DNA of 64,000 bases from Thermicanus aegyptius DSM 12793. Its GTDB lineage: Bacteria; Bacillota; Bacilli; Thermicanales; Thermicanaceae. Positions 14,440-24,357 of the stretch are shown here, piece by piece. The number at the start of each line of letters is the position of its first letter. Position 1 is the first letter of the stretch. The notes below the pieces were generated by a model. The model saw only the letters and a list, made by a program, of their open reading frames with translations, was not told where the DNA came from and did no database searches. The translations under genes were made by a program, and so were the position numbers. The DNA lies in the NCBI RefSeq assembly GCF_000510645.1, contig NZ_KI783301.1, forward strand, positions 688,086 through 752,085, read 5' to 3'.

Positions 14440-15528
14440 ATGATTGCCGCCACTTTGCATCGGCTGCCGGGGGTGGGAACGGGGATCTTAACCCGCATCG
14501 ATGAGTTGGTACGGGGGGATTGGCAGAAAGTACCGGGAAATCGCCGATGGTTTCGTGAGCTTCCCCTGAAAGGGGAGGAGATCGAGGCGATTCTTGAGCA
14601 TCTTATTCCGGAGAAGATCGAGGAGACGGAGGAGGAATTGCGAAGGTTAGGAATAAAACTTCATATGCGGGGAGAGTCGGACTACCCACGGAGGCTGGAG
14701 GAGATCTCCAACCCTCCCTTTCTGCTGTATAGTTTGGGCGATTCTTCCCTCCTTGCCGAAAGCCGTCTCATCAGCATTGTGGGAACCCGAAAGCCCTCCT
14801 CCTATGGTCAGATCGTATCTCACAAGCTGGCGGCCGATTTGGCAGGGAAGGGATGGGGCGTTGTTAGCGGGATGGCCTCAGGGATTGACTCATTTGCCCA
14901 TCGGGGGGCATTATCGGTGAGGGGGAAGACGATTGCCGTCTTGGGGTGCGGGGTTGATGTGGTTTACCCTCCTGAAAACGAAGATCTCTATCATGAAATC
15001 GGGGAGAGGGGTCTTCTCCTTTCCGAGTACCCACCCCATATGCCTCCCGCAAGGGGGCTCTTCCCGCAGCGAAACCGGATCATCAGCGGTTTAAGCCGGG
15101 GTGTGGTGGTGGTGGAAAGCCATCATCGGAGCGGTTCTCTCATCACCGCCGAATGGGCCTTGGAACAAGGGAGGGAAGTTTTCGCCGTTCCGGGTTCGAT
15201 CCTGAGCGCCAAAAGCGCCGGCCCGCACCGACTGATCAAAGAAGGGGCGAAATTGGTCACCTCCGCACAGGATGTGTTGGACGAATTTTCCTTCTCGATC
15301 CAGCCTGAGCTTTTTCCGGAAAAAGAGAAGGAAGGAAAAACGTTCGTGGGGGACCTCACCCGGGAAGAGGAAGAACTTTTATCCCTCATCTCTTATTCCC
15401 AGATTCACATTGACGAGCTGATCCGCTCGGTCCGTTATCCTCTTTCCCGACTTCACCAGCTTCTCCTCTCCCTGGAGATGAAGAAGGCGATCAAGAAGTT
15501 GCCCGGCTTTTTTTATATGCGCCGATGA
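14440..15528 (+). CDS. dprA: DNA-processing protein DprA
   Basis: DprA binds incoming single-stranded DNA and loads RecA during natural transformation. The 362-residue protein has an N-terminal SAM-like helical domain, the Rossmann-like DprA core (GTRKPSSYG near 115, GVVSGMASGIDSFAHRGAL, FPQRNRIISGLSRGVVVVES) and a C-terminal winged helix. ATG 14440 is the only standard start in this frame after the stop at 14407, but the best site (AGGAGGG) lies 18 bases away and fits a CTG at 14428, which would add four residues. Competence may or may not be functional. Confidence 0.93.
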   Translation: MIAATLHRLPGVGTGILTRIDELVRGDWQKVPGNRRWFRELPLKGEEIEAILEHLIPEKIEETEEELRRLGIKLHMRGESDYPRRLEEISNPPFLLYSLGDSSLLAESRLISIVGTRKPSSYGQIVSHKLAADLAGKGWGVVSGMASGIDSFAHRGALSVRGKTIAVLGCGVDVVYPPENEDLYHEIGERGLLLSEYPPHMPPARGLFPQRNRIISGLSRGVVVVESHHRSGSLITAEWALEQGREVFAVPGSILSAKSAGPHRLIKEGAKLVTSAQDVLDEFSFSIQPELFPEKEKEGKTFVGDLTREEEELLSLISYSQIHIDELIRSVRYPLSRLHQLLLSLEMKKAIKKLPGFFYMRR

Positions 15529-15556
15529 AGGAAAAACTTCTTAAGTTGGAAATCGT

Positions 15557-15586
15557 TTGACAAATGGGTCCAAGACAATACATAAT
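15557..15586 (+). promoter_or_regulatory. Likely SigA promoter of topA
   Basis: A consensus TTGACA is followed after 18 bases by CATAAT, 36 bases before the TTG start. A perfect inverted repeat overlaps the end of the -10 box. Confidence 0.55.
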
Positions 15587-15604
15587 AAACAACGAATTGT
15601 TTAT
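15585..15604. repeat. Perfect 8-base inverted repeat at the topA promoter
   Basis: ATAAACAA and TTGTTTAT flank CGAA. The site spans the end of the -10 box and the expected transcript start, so it could be an operator or a short hairpin in the leader. Confidence 0.5.
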
Positions 15605-15621
15605 CGAAAGGGGGATCATGC

Positions 15622-17724
15622 TTGGCTGATTCTTTGGTGATCGTTGAATCTCCCGCCAAAGCAAAAACCATCGGCAAATATTTAGGCAAGAAATATAAGG
15701 TTTTGGCCTCCATGGGGCATATTCGGGATTTGCCGAAAAGCCAGATCGGCGTTGATGTGGAGAATCATTTTGAACCGAAATATATTACCATTCGCGGCAA
15801 AGGGGAATTGCTAAAGGAACTGAAGGATGCCAGCAAAAAGGTAAAGCAAGTCTACCTGGCGGCCGACCCGGATCGGGAAGGAGAGGCCATCGCTTGGCAT
15901 CTGGCCCAGTATCTGAATTTAGATTTGAATCAGCCCATCCGCGTTGTTTTTAATGAGATTACAAAGCAGGCGATCCAGGAATCCTTTAAACAGCCTCGGA
16001 AGATTAATATGAATCTGGTAGAGGCGCAGCAGGCGCGTCGGATTTTGGACCGCTTGGTGGGGTACAAGATTAGTCCTCTCTTGTGGAAAAAAGTGCGGAA
16101 AGGTTTAAGTGCAGGACGGGTCCAATCGGTGGCGGTGAAGCTGATCATCGACCGGGAGCGGGAAATTAAGTCCTTTGTTCCGGAAGAATATTGGACCGTC
16201 ACCGCTTATTTCGGAGAGGGAAAAGACCGCTTTGAAGCGAGCTTTTACGGCTTTGACGGTGAAAAGGTAGAGCTACGAAATGAAGAGGAAGTAAAGGAAC
16301 TTCTCCGGAAAATTGAAGGGGGAACTTACCGGGTCGTTAAAGTGGTACGGAAAGAGAGGAAGAGGAATCCCCCTCCTCCCTTTACCACCAGTTCACTACA
16401 ACAAGAGGCCGCCAGGAAATTAAATTTCCGTGCTGCAAAAACCATGCGCATTGCTCAACAGCTGTATGAGGGGATCTCCATCGGCCCCGAAGGGAATACG
16501 GGCCTTATTACCTATATGCGGACCGATTCCCTGCGAATCTCCGAAACGGCGGCGGAAGAGGCACGCAAATATATACGTGATGACTTCGGACCCTCTTATC
16601 TTCCTGAAGAACAACGGCATCATGTCAATAAGGCGGGGGCTCAGGATGCCCACGAAGCGATCCGTCCCACCTCGATCTACCGGGAGCCCGATCGGTTGAA
16701 AGCTTATCTATCCAGGGATCAATTCCGACTCTACAAACTGATTTGGGACCGCTTTTTGGCCAGCCAGATGGCTTCCGCGCTCTTGGATACGGTCAGTGTA
16801 AGCATCGAAGTCAATGGGGCGGAATTTCGGGCGAGCGGATCTACCGTTAAATTTCCTGGGTTCATGAAGATTTACATCGAAGGTTCCGATGAAGGGAAAA
16901 AAGAAGAGGAGAAACTCCTGCCCCCACTTGAGGAAGGGGAAACCGTATCCCTGAAAAAATTGGAAGAAAAGCAGCATTTTACCCAGCCTCCCCCGCGGTA
17001 TACCGAGGCTAGGTTAGTGAAGACCATGGAGGAATTAGGAATCGGCCGACCCAGCACCTATGCCCCCACCCTTGAGACGATTCAGAAACGGGGGTACGTG
17101 GTGTTGGAGGATAAGCGCTTCCTACCCACCGAGTTAGGGGAGATCGTTATCTCCCTGATGGAGGAATTTTTTCCCGAGATTATTAACGTAGCCTTTACCG
17201 CAGAGATGGAGAGCAACTTAGATAAGGTGGAAGAGGGAAAAGAAGAGTGGACTCTGGTTTTGGATCAGTTCTACCGGCCTTTTTTGGAGCGACTGCACGT
17301 GGCCGAGGAGAATATGAAAGAAGTGGATATCTCCGAAGAATTCTCCGAGGAAAGGTGTGATCTTTGTGGGCGCCCTATGGTGTATAAGATGGGGAGATTC
17401 GGGAAATTCCTCGCCTGTTCCGGGTTTCCGGAGTGCCGGAATACAAAACCCATCTTAAAAGAGCTAAATATCGTCTGTCCGAAATGCCATCAAGGAAAGC
17501 TGGTAGAACGGAAGACGAAGGCGAGAAGGCGTACCTTTTATGGTTGCAGCCGCTATCCCGAGTGCGACTTCGTCACTTGGGATAAACCGGTGGAAGACCC
17601 GTGTCCTAAGTGCGGCGGTCTTATGGTGGAGAAAAAGGAGAAGGGCGGTATGAGGCGGATCTGTACCTCCTGCGGGTATGAGAGGGGAGAGGGCAAAGGA
17701 ATCGGCGCGACCACAAATTTTTAG
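15622..17724 (+). CDS. topA: DNA topoisomerase I
   Basis: Type IA topoisomerase that relaxes negative supercoils by a transient strand break. The 700-residue protein opens with a Toprim domain ([17 protein letters not shown]; DxD in [13 protein letters not shown]) and has the catalytic tyrosine Y298 in [10 protein letters not shown]. Three C-terminal zinc ribbons follow, with Cys clusters beginning [15 protein letters not shown] and CPKCGG. The TTG start at 15622 is set by a GGGGGATC site 7-8 bases upstream. Length is normal for Bacilli. Confidence 0.97.
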   Translation: MADSLVIVESPAKAKTIGKYLGKKYKVLASMGHIRDLPKSQIGVDVENHFEPKYITIRGKGELLKELKDASKKVKQVYLAADPDREGEAIAWHLAQYLNLDLNQPIRVVFNEITKQAIQESFKQPRKINMNLVEAQQARRILDRLVGYKISPLLWKKVRKGLSAGRVQSVAVKLIIDREREIKSFVPEEYWTVTAYFGEGKDRFEASFYGFDGEKVELRNEEEVKELLRKIEGGTYRVVKVVRKERKRNPPPPFTTSSLQQEAARKLNFRAAKTMRIAQQLYEGISIGPEGNTGLITYMRTDSLRISETAAEEARKYIRDDFGPSYLPEEQRHHVNKAGAQDAHEAIRPTSIYREPDRLKAYLSRDQFRLYKLIWDRFLASQMASALLDTVSVSIEVNGAEFRASGSTVKFPGFMKIYIEGSDEGKKEEEKLLPPLEEGETVSLKKLEEKQHFTQPPPRYTEARLVKTMEELGIGRPSTYAPTLETIQKRGYVVLEDKRFLPTELGEIVISLMEEFFPEIINVAFTAEMESNLDKVEEGKEEWTLVLDQFYRPFLERLHVAEENMKEVDISEEFSEERCDLCGRPMVYKMGRFGKFLACSGFPECRNTKPILKELNIVCPKCHQGKLVERKTKARRRTFYGCSRYPECDFVTWDKPVEDPCPKCGGLMVEKKEKGGMRRICTSCGYERGEGKGIGATTNF

Positions 17725-17753
17725 GAAATCATGTATGCCCGAGGTGAAACGAA

Positions 17754-19076
17754 ATGATGAAACCCATCGTACAAATCATAGGGGCAGGACTTGCCGGCAG
17801 TGAGGCGGCATGGCAGGTGGCAAAGCAAGGGGTTTCCGTGAGGCTGTATGAGATGCGCCCTAAAAAACGGACGGCCGCCCATCAAACCGATTGGTTCGCC
17901 GAGCTGGTTTGCAGCAATTCCCTTCGTTCCAATTCCTTGACCAATGCGGTCGGTATCTTAAAGGAAGAGATGCGTAAGCTTGGTTCCGTCATCATGAAGG
18001 CGGCCGACGAGACCGCCGTCCCTGCAGGGAGCGCTTTGGCTGTCGATCGTGAAGCTTTTAGCCGAAGGGTAACGGAATTGATCGAGAAAGAACCTCTTAT
18101 TGAGGTCATTCATGAGGAAGTGGGAGAAATTCCGGAAGGAATTACGGTGATCGCGACCGGCCCACTTACCTCCGAGAAATTATCTCGAGAGATTCTTGCA
18201 TTTACCGGAGAAGAGTCCCTTTATTTTTTTGACGCGGCGGCCCCGATCGTAACCAAAGATTCCATCAACATGGAGAAGTGTTTTCTCGCCTCCCGGTACG
18301 GAAAAGGCGAAGCCGCTTACCTAAATTGTCCCATGACGGAGGAGGAGTTTAACCGGTTTTTTGAGGCATTGCAGGGAGCGGAAGTGGCCAAGCCGAAGGA
18401 TTTTGAAAGGGAGATCTATTTTGAAGGATGCATGCCTTTTGAAGTGATGGCGAGCCGAGGAAGGGAAACCCTTCTTTTCGGCCCCATGAAGCCGGTAGGG
18501 CTCATTGATCCCCGAACAGGAAAGGAACCGTTTGCCGTTGTTCAGCTCAGACAAGATAACGCCGCCGCAACCCTTTATAACATCGTCGGCTTTCAGACCC
18601 ACTTAAAGTGGGGAGAACAAAAGCGGATTATTCAAATGATTCCCGGACTGGAAGAGGCGGAGATCGTCCGCTATGGCGTGATGCATCGGAATACCTACCT
18701 CAATTCTCCCAGGATCCTCTTACCTACGTACCAGACGAAGAAAAGGGAGAACCTGTTTTTCGCCGGGCAAATGACCGGAGTGGAGGGGTATGTGGAATCG
18801 GCCGCTTCGGGGCTGATCGCCGGGTTTAATGCCGCACGCATCGCATTAGGGGAAGAGCCTCTGGTTTTTCCTCCGGAGACGGTGATCGGAAGCCTGGCCC
18901 ATTATATCACCCATGCGGATCCCGAACATTTTCAACCGATGAATGCGAATTTGGGACTCCTTCCCCCTCTGGATCAAAAAGTGCGGGATAAAAGGCGGAG
19001 GAATGAGAAATATGGAGCAAGGGCAATCTTTACTATTCAGAATTTTATCCAATCGCTATACAATTCCCTTGCATAG
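17754..19076 (+). CDS. trmFO: tRNA m5U54 methyltransferase TrmFO (folate/FAD-dependent)
   Basis: The 440-residue enzyme makes m5U at position 54 of the tRNA T-loop using methylene-tetrahydrofolate and FADH2. It has the FAD-binding [16 protein letters not shown] (about 7-22) and family motifs [23 protein letters not shown] and [23 protein letters not shown] site precedes the ATGATG start. It lies 29 bases after topA, probably co-transcribed, as in Bacillus. Confidence 0.96.
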   Translation: MMKPIVQIIGAGLAGSEAAWQVAKQGVSVRLYEMRPKKRTAAHQTDWFAELVCSNSLRSNSLTNAVGILKEEMRKLGSVIMKAADETAVPAGSALAVDREAFSRRVTELIEKEPLIEVIHEEVGEIPEGITVIATGPLTSEKLSREILAFTGEESLYFFDAAAPIVTKDSINMEKCFLASRYGKGEAAYLNCPMTEEEFNRFFEALQGAEVAKPKDFEREIYFEGCMPFEVMASRGRETLLFGPMKPVGLIDPRTGKEPFAVVQLRQDNAAATLYNIVGFQTHLKWGEQKRIIQMIPGLEEAEIVRYGVMHRNTYLNSPRILLPTYQTKKRENLFFAGQMTGVEGYVESAASGLIAGFNAARIALGEEPLVFPPETVIGSLAHYITHADPEHFQPMNANLGLLPPLDQKVRDKRRRNEKYGARAIFTIQNFIQSLYNSLA

Positions 19077-19130
19077 CCGATCTCCTCTGTGATATGATAG
19101 GTGAGGTGAAAAGGTAAAGGAGTCGTGAAG

Positions 19131-20039
19131 ATGGAAATCAGGGAAGCCATCCGACAGTTCCTTCTCTCCCTCTCCGTGGAGAAAAACGCCTCCTCCCATA
19201 CCCTGACCGCCTATGAAAAGGATCTTCGCCACTTTGTGGAGTCGTTCCAAGAGAGAGGAGAAGGGAAGGAGCTCTCCGTCGGGGAGATTACCATAAGCCA
19301 CGTGCGAAGTTACTTTGCCCAACTGGTGAGGAAGGAGTATTCTAAAAAAACCGTGGCGAGGAAACTCTCCACCTTGCGCTCTTTCTTCCGGTATTTGATG
19401 CGGGAGGGAATCGTGGAGACCAATCCCATGATTGCCCTGAATACTCCTAAACTTCCGAAGACGTTGCCCAAGGTTCTTTACTTAGAAGAGATAAAAGCCC
19501 TGTTGGCACAACCTGATTTAAGCACCCCATTAGGACTTCGGGACCGGGCGATCATGGAGGCGCTTTATGCCGGTGGGATGCGTGTCGGCGAGTTGGTTGG
19601 ACTCACGCTTCCAAAAATTGACCTGGAGTTGGGCTATGCCCTCGTATTTGGAAAAGGAGCGAAAGAACGGGTTGTTCCCATCGGACGTTATGCCGTTGAA
19701 AGCTTGAAGCGCTATCTCCTGGAAGCCAGGCCTCTTCTTTTGGCCAAGGGAAGGCGGGAGTCCCAATTCCTTTTTTTAAACGCCCGGGGCGGCCCCCTTA
19801 CAGATCGGAGCGTCCGGCGAATCCTTGAGAAATATATCACAAAGGCCTCCATCTCCTTAAAAGCCACTCCCCATACCTTTCGTCACAGTTTTGCCACTCA
19901 TCTCTTAGACGGGGGTGCAGACCTTCGGACCGTTCAGGAGTTGTTGGGCCATGCAAACCTCTCCACGACGCAGATTTATACCCATGTTTCTCAGGAGAGG
20001 TTGAGGAAGACGTATTACCGGACACATCCGCGGGCTTAA
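19131..20039 (+). CDS. xerC: Tyrosine recombinase XerC (CodV)
   Basis: A 302-residue site-specific recombinase that with XerD resolves chromosome dimers at dif. It has an N-terminal SAM-like core-binding domain (SVEKNASSHTLTAYEKDLRH) and a catalytic domain with the conserved Arg in GGMRVGELVGL, HTFRHSFATHLL (His and Arg), GHANLSTTQIYTHV and the nucleophile tyrosine near the C-terminus. ATG 19131 is preferred over GTG 19125 because AAAGGAG ends 8 bases before it. The place before hslV matches codV of Bacillus. Confidence 0.94.
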   Translation: MEIREAIRQFLLSLSVEKNASSHTLTAYEKDLRHFVESFQERGEGKELSVGEITISHVRSYFAQLVRKEYSKKTVARKLSTLRSFFRYLMREGIVETNPMIALNTPKLPKTLPKVLYLEEIKALLAQPDLSTPLGLRDRAIMEALYAGGMRVGELVGLTLPKIDLELGYALVFGKGAKERVVPIGRYAVESLKRYLLEARPLLLAKGRRESQFLFLNARGGPLTDRSVRRILEKYITKASISLKATPHTFRHSFATHLLDGGADLRTVQELLGHANLSTTQIYTHVSQERLRKTYYRTHPRA

Positions 20040-20087
20040 CCGTGAAAAGGATTTGGTAAGGATAGTAATGAAGAAAGAGGGAGAGAA

Positions 20088-20630
20088 ATGGAATCCCAAC
20101 TTCGAGGCACAACGATATTTGCCATCCGCCATCAGGGAAGTGCGGCCATGGCCGGGGATGGACAGGTTACCTTTGGAAATTCCATGGTCATGAAGGCTCA
20201 CGCCAAAAAGGTCCGGCGCCTTTACCACGGAGAAGTGGTGGCCGGTTTTGCCGGATCGGTTGCCGATGCCTTCACCTTATTTGAAAAGTTTGAGATGAAA
20301 TTGGAGGAATATCATGGAAATTTGCAGCGGGCGGCTGTTGAGTTGGCGAAAGAGTGGCGGATGGATAAGATGCTCCGCCAATTAGAAGCGATGTTGATCG
20401 TGATGAATAAGGTGGACCTTCTCCTCATCTCGGGTACCGGTGAGGTGATTGAACCGGATGATCACTTGATCGCCATCGGTTCCGGGGGGCCGTATGCGTT
20501 AGCCGCCGGCCGGGCGCTCAAGCGGTTCGCTCCTCAGCTGAGTGCCCGGGAGATCGCGGAAGCGGCCCTTACCATCGCTGGAGAAATTTGCGTCTTTACC
20601 AATTCCAATTTGGTCATTGAAGAACTGTGA
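20088..20630 (+). CDS. hslV: ATP-dependent protease peptidase subunit HslV (ClpQ)
   Basis: A 180-residue proteasome-like peptidase that works with HslU. The core [10 protein letters not shown]...[10 protein letters not shown] and the end [16 protein letters not shown] are typical. The N-terminus is MESQLRG before the Thr-Thr pair. Most HslV use a processed N-terminal threonine; Bacillus ClpQ has a serine at position 2. Here position 2 is Glu and position 3 Ser, so the mature nucleophile is open. The gene overlaps the possible early starts of hslU, indicating an operon. Confidence 0.95.
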   Translation: MESQLRGTTIFAIRHQGSAAMAGDGQVTFGNSMVMKAHAKKVRRLYHGEVVAGFAGSVADAFTLFEKFEMKLEEYHGNLQRAAVELAKEWRMDKMLRQLEAMLIVMNKVDLLLISGTGEVIEPDDHLIAIGSGGPYALAAGRALKRFAPQLSAREIAEAALTIAGEICVFTNSNLVIEEL

Positions 20631-20644
20631 GGGAGTGTGTTCCC

Positions 20645-22042
20645 GTGAATATGTCCCAATTAACCCCTAAAAAAATCGTAGAAGAGCTGGATAAGTATAT
20701 TGTGGGGCAGAACGAGGCGAAGAGGTCTGTCGCGGTGGCGCTTCGCAACCGTTATCGGCGCAGCCTTCTTTCTCCTGAATTGAGGGAAGAGATCCTGCCG
20801 AAAAATATATTGATGATTGGACCGACCGGAGTGGGAAAAACGGAGATTGCCCGTCGAATTGCCAAGCTGGTGGATGCTCCCTTTGTCAAGGTAGAGGCGA
20901 CAAAGTTTACCGAAGTTGGTTATGTGGGACGGGATGTCGACTCCATGGTCCGGGATTTGGTCGAGGTTTCGATTCGGATGGTAAAGCAGGAAAAGATGGA
21001 GGCTGTTCGTGATAAAGCGGAGAAACTGGCCAATGAGAGGTTGGTGGAGATTCTCGTACCTTCCTCCAAAAAGGGAAGGAATGTTAGGAATCCCCTGGAA
21101 ATGTTCTTTGGCGGGGGAGTACGGGATCCCCAAGAGGAAAACCCCCAGGAAGAGCAAGATAAAGAGCAACAGCGTCGGCTCATCGCTTATAAACTGGCGG
21201 CAGGCCAGTTGGAGGATCAGATTGTGGAAATCGAGGTGGAGGATTCCTCGCCCTCCATGTTTGAACTTTTCTCAGGCCAAGGGGTAGAGCAAATGGGGAT
21301 CAATATGCAAGATCTCTTTGGCAATTTACTTCCCCGCCGCACGAAGAGGAGAAAACTTCCCATCCGGGAGGCACGTCCCTACTTGATCCAAGAAGAAGCA
21401 CAGAAATTGATCGATATGGATGAAGTGCAACAAGAAGGGATACGGAGGGCCGAAGAGACGGGAATCATCTTCCTCGATGAAATAGACAAGATCGCCGGAA
21501 AGGGAGGCTCCACCGGACCTGATGTTTCCAGGGAAGGGGTACAGCGGGATATTTTACCCATTGTGGAAGGTTCCACGATCATGACGAAGTATGGCCCTGT
21601 GAAGACCGATTACATCCTCTTTATCGCTGCAGGCGCCTTCCATGTGTCGAAGCCTTCCGACCTGATCCCCGAATTGCAGGGAAGGTTTCCCGTTCGAGTG
21701 GAATTAAATTCCCTTACCGAGGAGGATTTCGTCCGCATCTTAACGGAGCCGAAACATGCCCTCATTAAACAATATATCTCCCTTATTGAAACAGAAGGCA
21801 TTAAGGTGGAATTTACCACCGAGGCGATCCGTGAGATTGCAAGGCTTGCAACGGAGGTGAATGAGAATACGGAAAACATAGGAGCACGACGGCTTCACAC
21901 GATTTTAGAGAAACTGCTGGAAGACCTCTCTTTTGAAGCTCCGGAGATCCATCTGGAGAAGGTGGTCATCACGCCTGAATATGTTCAGGAAAAACTGAGG
22001 AATTTGGTGAAGAATAGGGATTTAAGCAGGTACATCTTATAA
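20645..22042 (+). CDS. hslU: ATP-dependent protease ATPase subunit HslU (ClpY)
   Basis: The AAA+ unfoldase partner of HslV, about 465 residues. It begins [20 protein letters not shown] and has Walker [10 protein letters not shown], Walker [13 protein letters not shown] and the sensor region [14 protein letters not shown]; the middle (about residues 110-240) is the charged I-domain. GTG 20645 is chosen because GGGAG lies 10 bases upstream; ATG 20651 and GTG 20627 are alternatives. Follows hslV closely and is followed by codY. Confidence 0.95.
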   Translation: MNMSQLTPKKIVEELDKYIVGQNEAKRSVAVALRNRYRRSLLSPELREEILPKNILMIGPTGVGKTEIARRIAKLVDAPFVKVEATKFTEVGYVGRDVDSMVRDLVEVSIRMVKQEKMEAVRDKAEKLANERLVEILVPSSKKGRNVRNPLEMFFGGGVRDPQEENPQEEQDKEQQRRLIAYKLAAGQLEDQIVEIEVEDSSPSMFELFSGQGVEQMGINMQDLFGNLLPRRTKRRKLPIREARPYLIQEEAQKLIDMDEVQQEGIRRAEETGIIFLDEIDKIAGKGGSTGPDVSREGVQRDILPIVEGSTIMTKYGPVKTDYILFIAAGAFHVSKPSDLIPELQGRFPVRVELNSLTEEDFVRILTEPKHALIKQYISLIETEGIKVEFTTEAIREIARLATEVNENTENIGARRLHTILEKLLEDLSFEAPEIHLEKVVITPEYVQEKLRNLVKNRDLSRYIL

Positions 22043-22065
22043 CCCGGAAAAAGGAGGAAAAATGA

Positions 22066-22839
22066 ATGGATCTTTTATCGAAGAGCCGGCGCATTAACCG
22101 CTTGCTGCAGCGGACCGGACAACATGTGAACTTTACCGAAATGGCGGAGGTGCTACGGGACGCCATTGAAGCCAACATTTATGTGTTAAGCCGGAAAGGA
22201 AAGGTTTTAGGGTATGCGATTCACCATGAGATTGATAACCAGCGTATGAAAGAGATGCTCTCGGAGAGAAAGTTCCCTGAATGGTACAACAACGAATTGC
22301 TGAAAGTAAGTGAAACGATCACGAACATCGATGTGGAGAATGAATTAACCGCATTTCCGGTGGAAATGAAGGATACATTTCGGGATGGTCTTACCACCGT
22401 TGTACCCATTATCGGGGGCGGCGACCGTTTGGGGACGTTAATTCTTGCCCGTTTGCATGAAAGCTTCGGTGAGGATGACCTGATCCTGGCTGAGTATGGG
22501 GCCACCGTGGTGGGGATGGAGATCCTTAGGGAACGGGCCGACCTGATCGAACAGGAAGCCAGGAATAAGGCCGTCGTCCAGATGGCGATCAGCTCTCTCT
22601 CTTATAGCGAATTAGAAGCGGTGGAACATATCTTTGAGGAATTGGAAGGCAATGAGGGACTTTTGGTGGCGAGCAAGATCGCCGATCGGGTCGGCATCAC
22701 CCGTTCCGTCATCGTGAATGCTTTGCGGAAATTGGAGAGTGCAGGGGTGATTGAGTCTCGTTCCTTGGGGATGAAAGGAACCTACATCAAGATCCTTAAC
22801 GACAAGCTTCTCCCTGAGCTGGAACGGGCGAAATCCTAA
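22066..22839 (+). CDS. codY: GTP-sensing global transcriptional regulator CodY
   Basis: A 257-residue repressor active when bound to branched-chain amino acids and GTP. It has the N-terminal GAF domain ([18 protein letters not shown] at the start) and the C-terminal winged helix with [20 protein letters not shown], the most conserved CodY motif. A strong AAAGGAGGAAAAATGA site precedes the start. Last gene before a terminator; the fla/che operon follows and is a known CodY target in Bacillus. Confidence 0.97.
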   Translation: MDLLSKSRRINRLLQRTGQHVNFTEMAEVLRDAIEANIYVLSRKGKVLGYAIHHEIDNQRMKEMLSERKFPEWYNNELLKVSETITNIDVENELTAFPVEMKDTFRDGLTTVVPIIGGGDRLGTLILARLHESFGEDDLILAEYGATVVGMEILRERADLIEQEARNKAVVQMAISSLSYSELEAVEHIFEELEGNEGLLVASKIADRVGITRSVIVNALRKLESAGVIESRSLGMKGTYIKILNDKLLPELERAKS

Positions 22840-22882
22840 GAAAAACGAGACGGGAATTTCTTGCATAGGACCGTGGAACTAG

Positions 22883-22918
22883 AAAAAGGCTCAGTTCATG
22901 ATGAACTGGGCCTTTTCT
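22883..22918 (+). terminator. Rho-independent terminator after codY
   Basis: A long stem (AAAAGGC, CAGTTC / GAACTG, GCCTTTT) ends in a T-rich run, separating codY from the fla/che operon. Confidence 0.88.
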
Positions 22919-23018
22919 TTACGTAGATTTAACGTTTTTTTGGAGGGATTTAGGTAAAATTTCTTATTGTTTCTTTAGGTCCGGATGTGTACTATTGAAG
23001 TATGAATGAAAAAAGAGG

Positions 23019-23041
23019 AATTTTAGGGAATTGTGTAGAAT
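23019..23041 (+). promoter_or_regulatory. Putative fla/che promoter with a weak CodY-like box
   Basis: A TAGAAT -10-like box (23036-23041) lies 53 bases before flgB; its -35 region is poor. AATTTTAGGGAATT just upstream matches about 10 of 15 positions of the CodY box AATTTTCWGAAAATT. Both calls are tentative. Confidence 0.3.
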
Positions 23042-23093
23042 ACTCCTTACTAGTGAAAAGGGTAATGTAAAGAGAGAAAGAAGGTGAAGGTCC

Positions 23094-23513
23094 ATGGCAT
23101 TTTTTCTCCCCCCTTCATTTCGTATCGTGGAAAATGCCCTTGATGCGGCCACGTTAAGGCAGCGAGTGATTGCGAATAATATTGCCAATGTCGATACCCC
23201 GGGATATAAGACCCAAAGGGTAGAATTCGAATCGATCTTGAAAGAGGCTCTGCAAGAGGATAAACCCACAACTTTCATAGGTAAAAGGACCGATCCCCGC
23301 CACCTTTCCATCGGAACGGCAGGAGGGCCTGAAGAGGTCCGGGCGAGGGTAAGCACGGATCCGACCACTTGGGTAGAAAACAACGGCAATAATGTGGATG
23401 TAGAGTATGAAATGACGAAAATGGCGGAAAATCAAATCTGGTACAACGCCCTCGTAGAGGAAACCAATTCCTTTTTCACGCGGCTCCGTGAAGTGATTAA
23501 AGAAGGGAGATAG
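23094..23513 (+). CDS. flgB: Flagellar basal-body rod protein FlgB
   Basis: A 139-residue proximal rod protein. It has the rod/hook family motif ANNIANVDTPGYKTQRVEFE (about residues 25-44) and the C-terminal heptad region (YEMTKMAENQIWYNALVEE) that packs in the rod. First gene of the fla/che operon, preceded by an AAGGTGAAGG site. Exported by the flagellar type III system without a cleaved signal. Confidence 0.96.
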   Translation: MAFFLPPSFRIVENALDAATLRQRVIANNIANVDTPGYKTQRVEFESILKEALQEDKPTTFIGKRTDPRHLSIGTAGGPEEVRARVSTDPTTWVENNGNNVDVEYEMTKMAENQIWYNALVEETNSFFTRLREVIKEGR

Positions 23514-23521
23514 GGTAAATC

Positions 23522-23974
23522 ATGAGTCTTTTCCAAGGCATGGACATTAGCGGTTCCGCTTTGACGGTGAATCGCCTGCGCATGGACATCATTTCCTCTA
23601 ACATAGCAAATGCAGACACTACGCGGGGGCAGTATGTGAATGGAGCGTGGGTGCCCTACCGGAGAAAGATGGTTTCCATTGCTCCGATGACGGAAAAATC
23701 CTCCTTCCAGGAGATCTTACAGAATGAGATGGATCAAACGAATCAGGCAGGGGTAAAAGTGACCGGAATTTACGAAGATCCCTCTCCTGACCGCCTTATC
23801 TATGATCCCAGCCATCCGGATGCCGATGCCAACGGTTACGTTAGATTGCCGAATGTGGACATTCTCCGGGAGATGGTGGATTTGATGAACGCTTCCCGCT
23901 CCTATGACGCGAACGTTACCGCACTTAACGCCACCAAGGCCATGTACATGAAAGCCCTGGAAATCGGAAAATAG
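23522..23974 (+). CDS. flgC: Flagellar basal-body rod protein FlgC
   Basis: A 150-residue proximal rod protein with SALTVNRLRMDIISSNIANA at the N-terminus and a C-terminal YDANVTALNATKAMYMKAL helix. It lies 8 bases after flgB and pairs with it in the rod. Confidence 0.96.
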   Translation: MSLFQGMDISGSALTVNRLRMDIISSNIANADTTRGQYVNGAWVPYRRKMVSIAPMTEKSSFQEILQNEMDQTNQAGVKVTGIYEDPSPDRLIYDPSHPDADANGYVRLPNVDILREMVDLMNASRSYDANVTALNATKAMYMKALEIGK

Positions 23975-23983
23975 GAGAGATGA

Positions 23984-24298
23984 ATGATGAACCCTTTGTC
24001 CATATCGAATCCCACCCTGTTCAATGGGAACTTCCAAAGCAAGGACGCTGTGAATAAAACCTCTCCAGCCACCGCTCTGAATCAATTTTCTCAATATCTA
24101 GGAGATGCTTTGGAAGCCGTAAACCGGCAACAGGTGGAAGCGGAACAGATGACGGAGAAACTGGCGACGGGGGAAGTAAAAGATCTCCATCAAGTGTTAA
24201 TCGCCACGCAAGCGGCGAACCTATCTTTGGCATTAACCGTACAAGTGCGAAACAAAGTGATCGAGGCTTATCAGGAGATCATGCGCATGCCCTTATAA
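23984..24298 (+). CDS. fliE: Flagellar hook-basal body complex protein FliE
   Basis: A 104-residue adaptor between the MS ring and rod. The helix after residue 30 (LNQFSQYLGDALEAVNRQQV) and the end VRNKVIEAYQEIMRMPL are typical. Start 23984 (ATGATG) follows AGGAGAG; the second ATG (23987) is equally possible. Confidence 0.95.
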   Translation: MMNPLSISNPTLFNGNFQSKDAVNKTSPATALNQFSQYLGDALEAVNRQQVEAEQMTEKLATGEVKDLHQVLIATQAANLSLALTVQVRNKVIEAYQEIMRMPL

Positions 24299-24357
24299 GG
24301 TCTTCAAGAGCACTCATGTGATTCATAGACGGAGAGAGTCTTTATGGGAGGAAGGGT

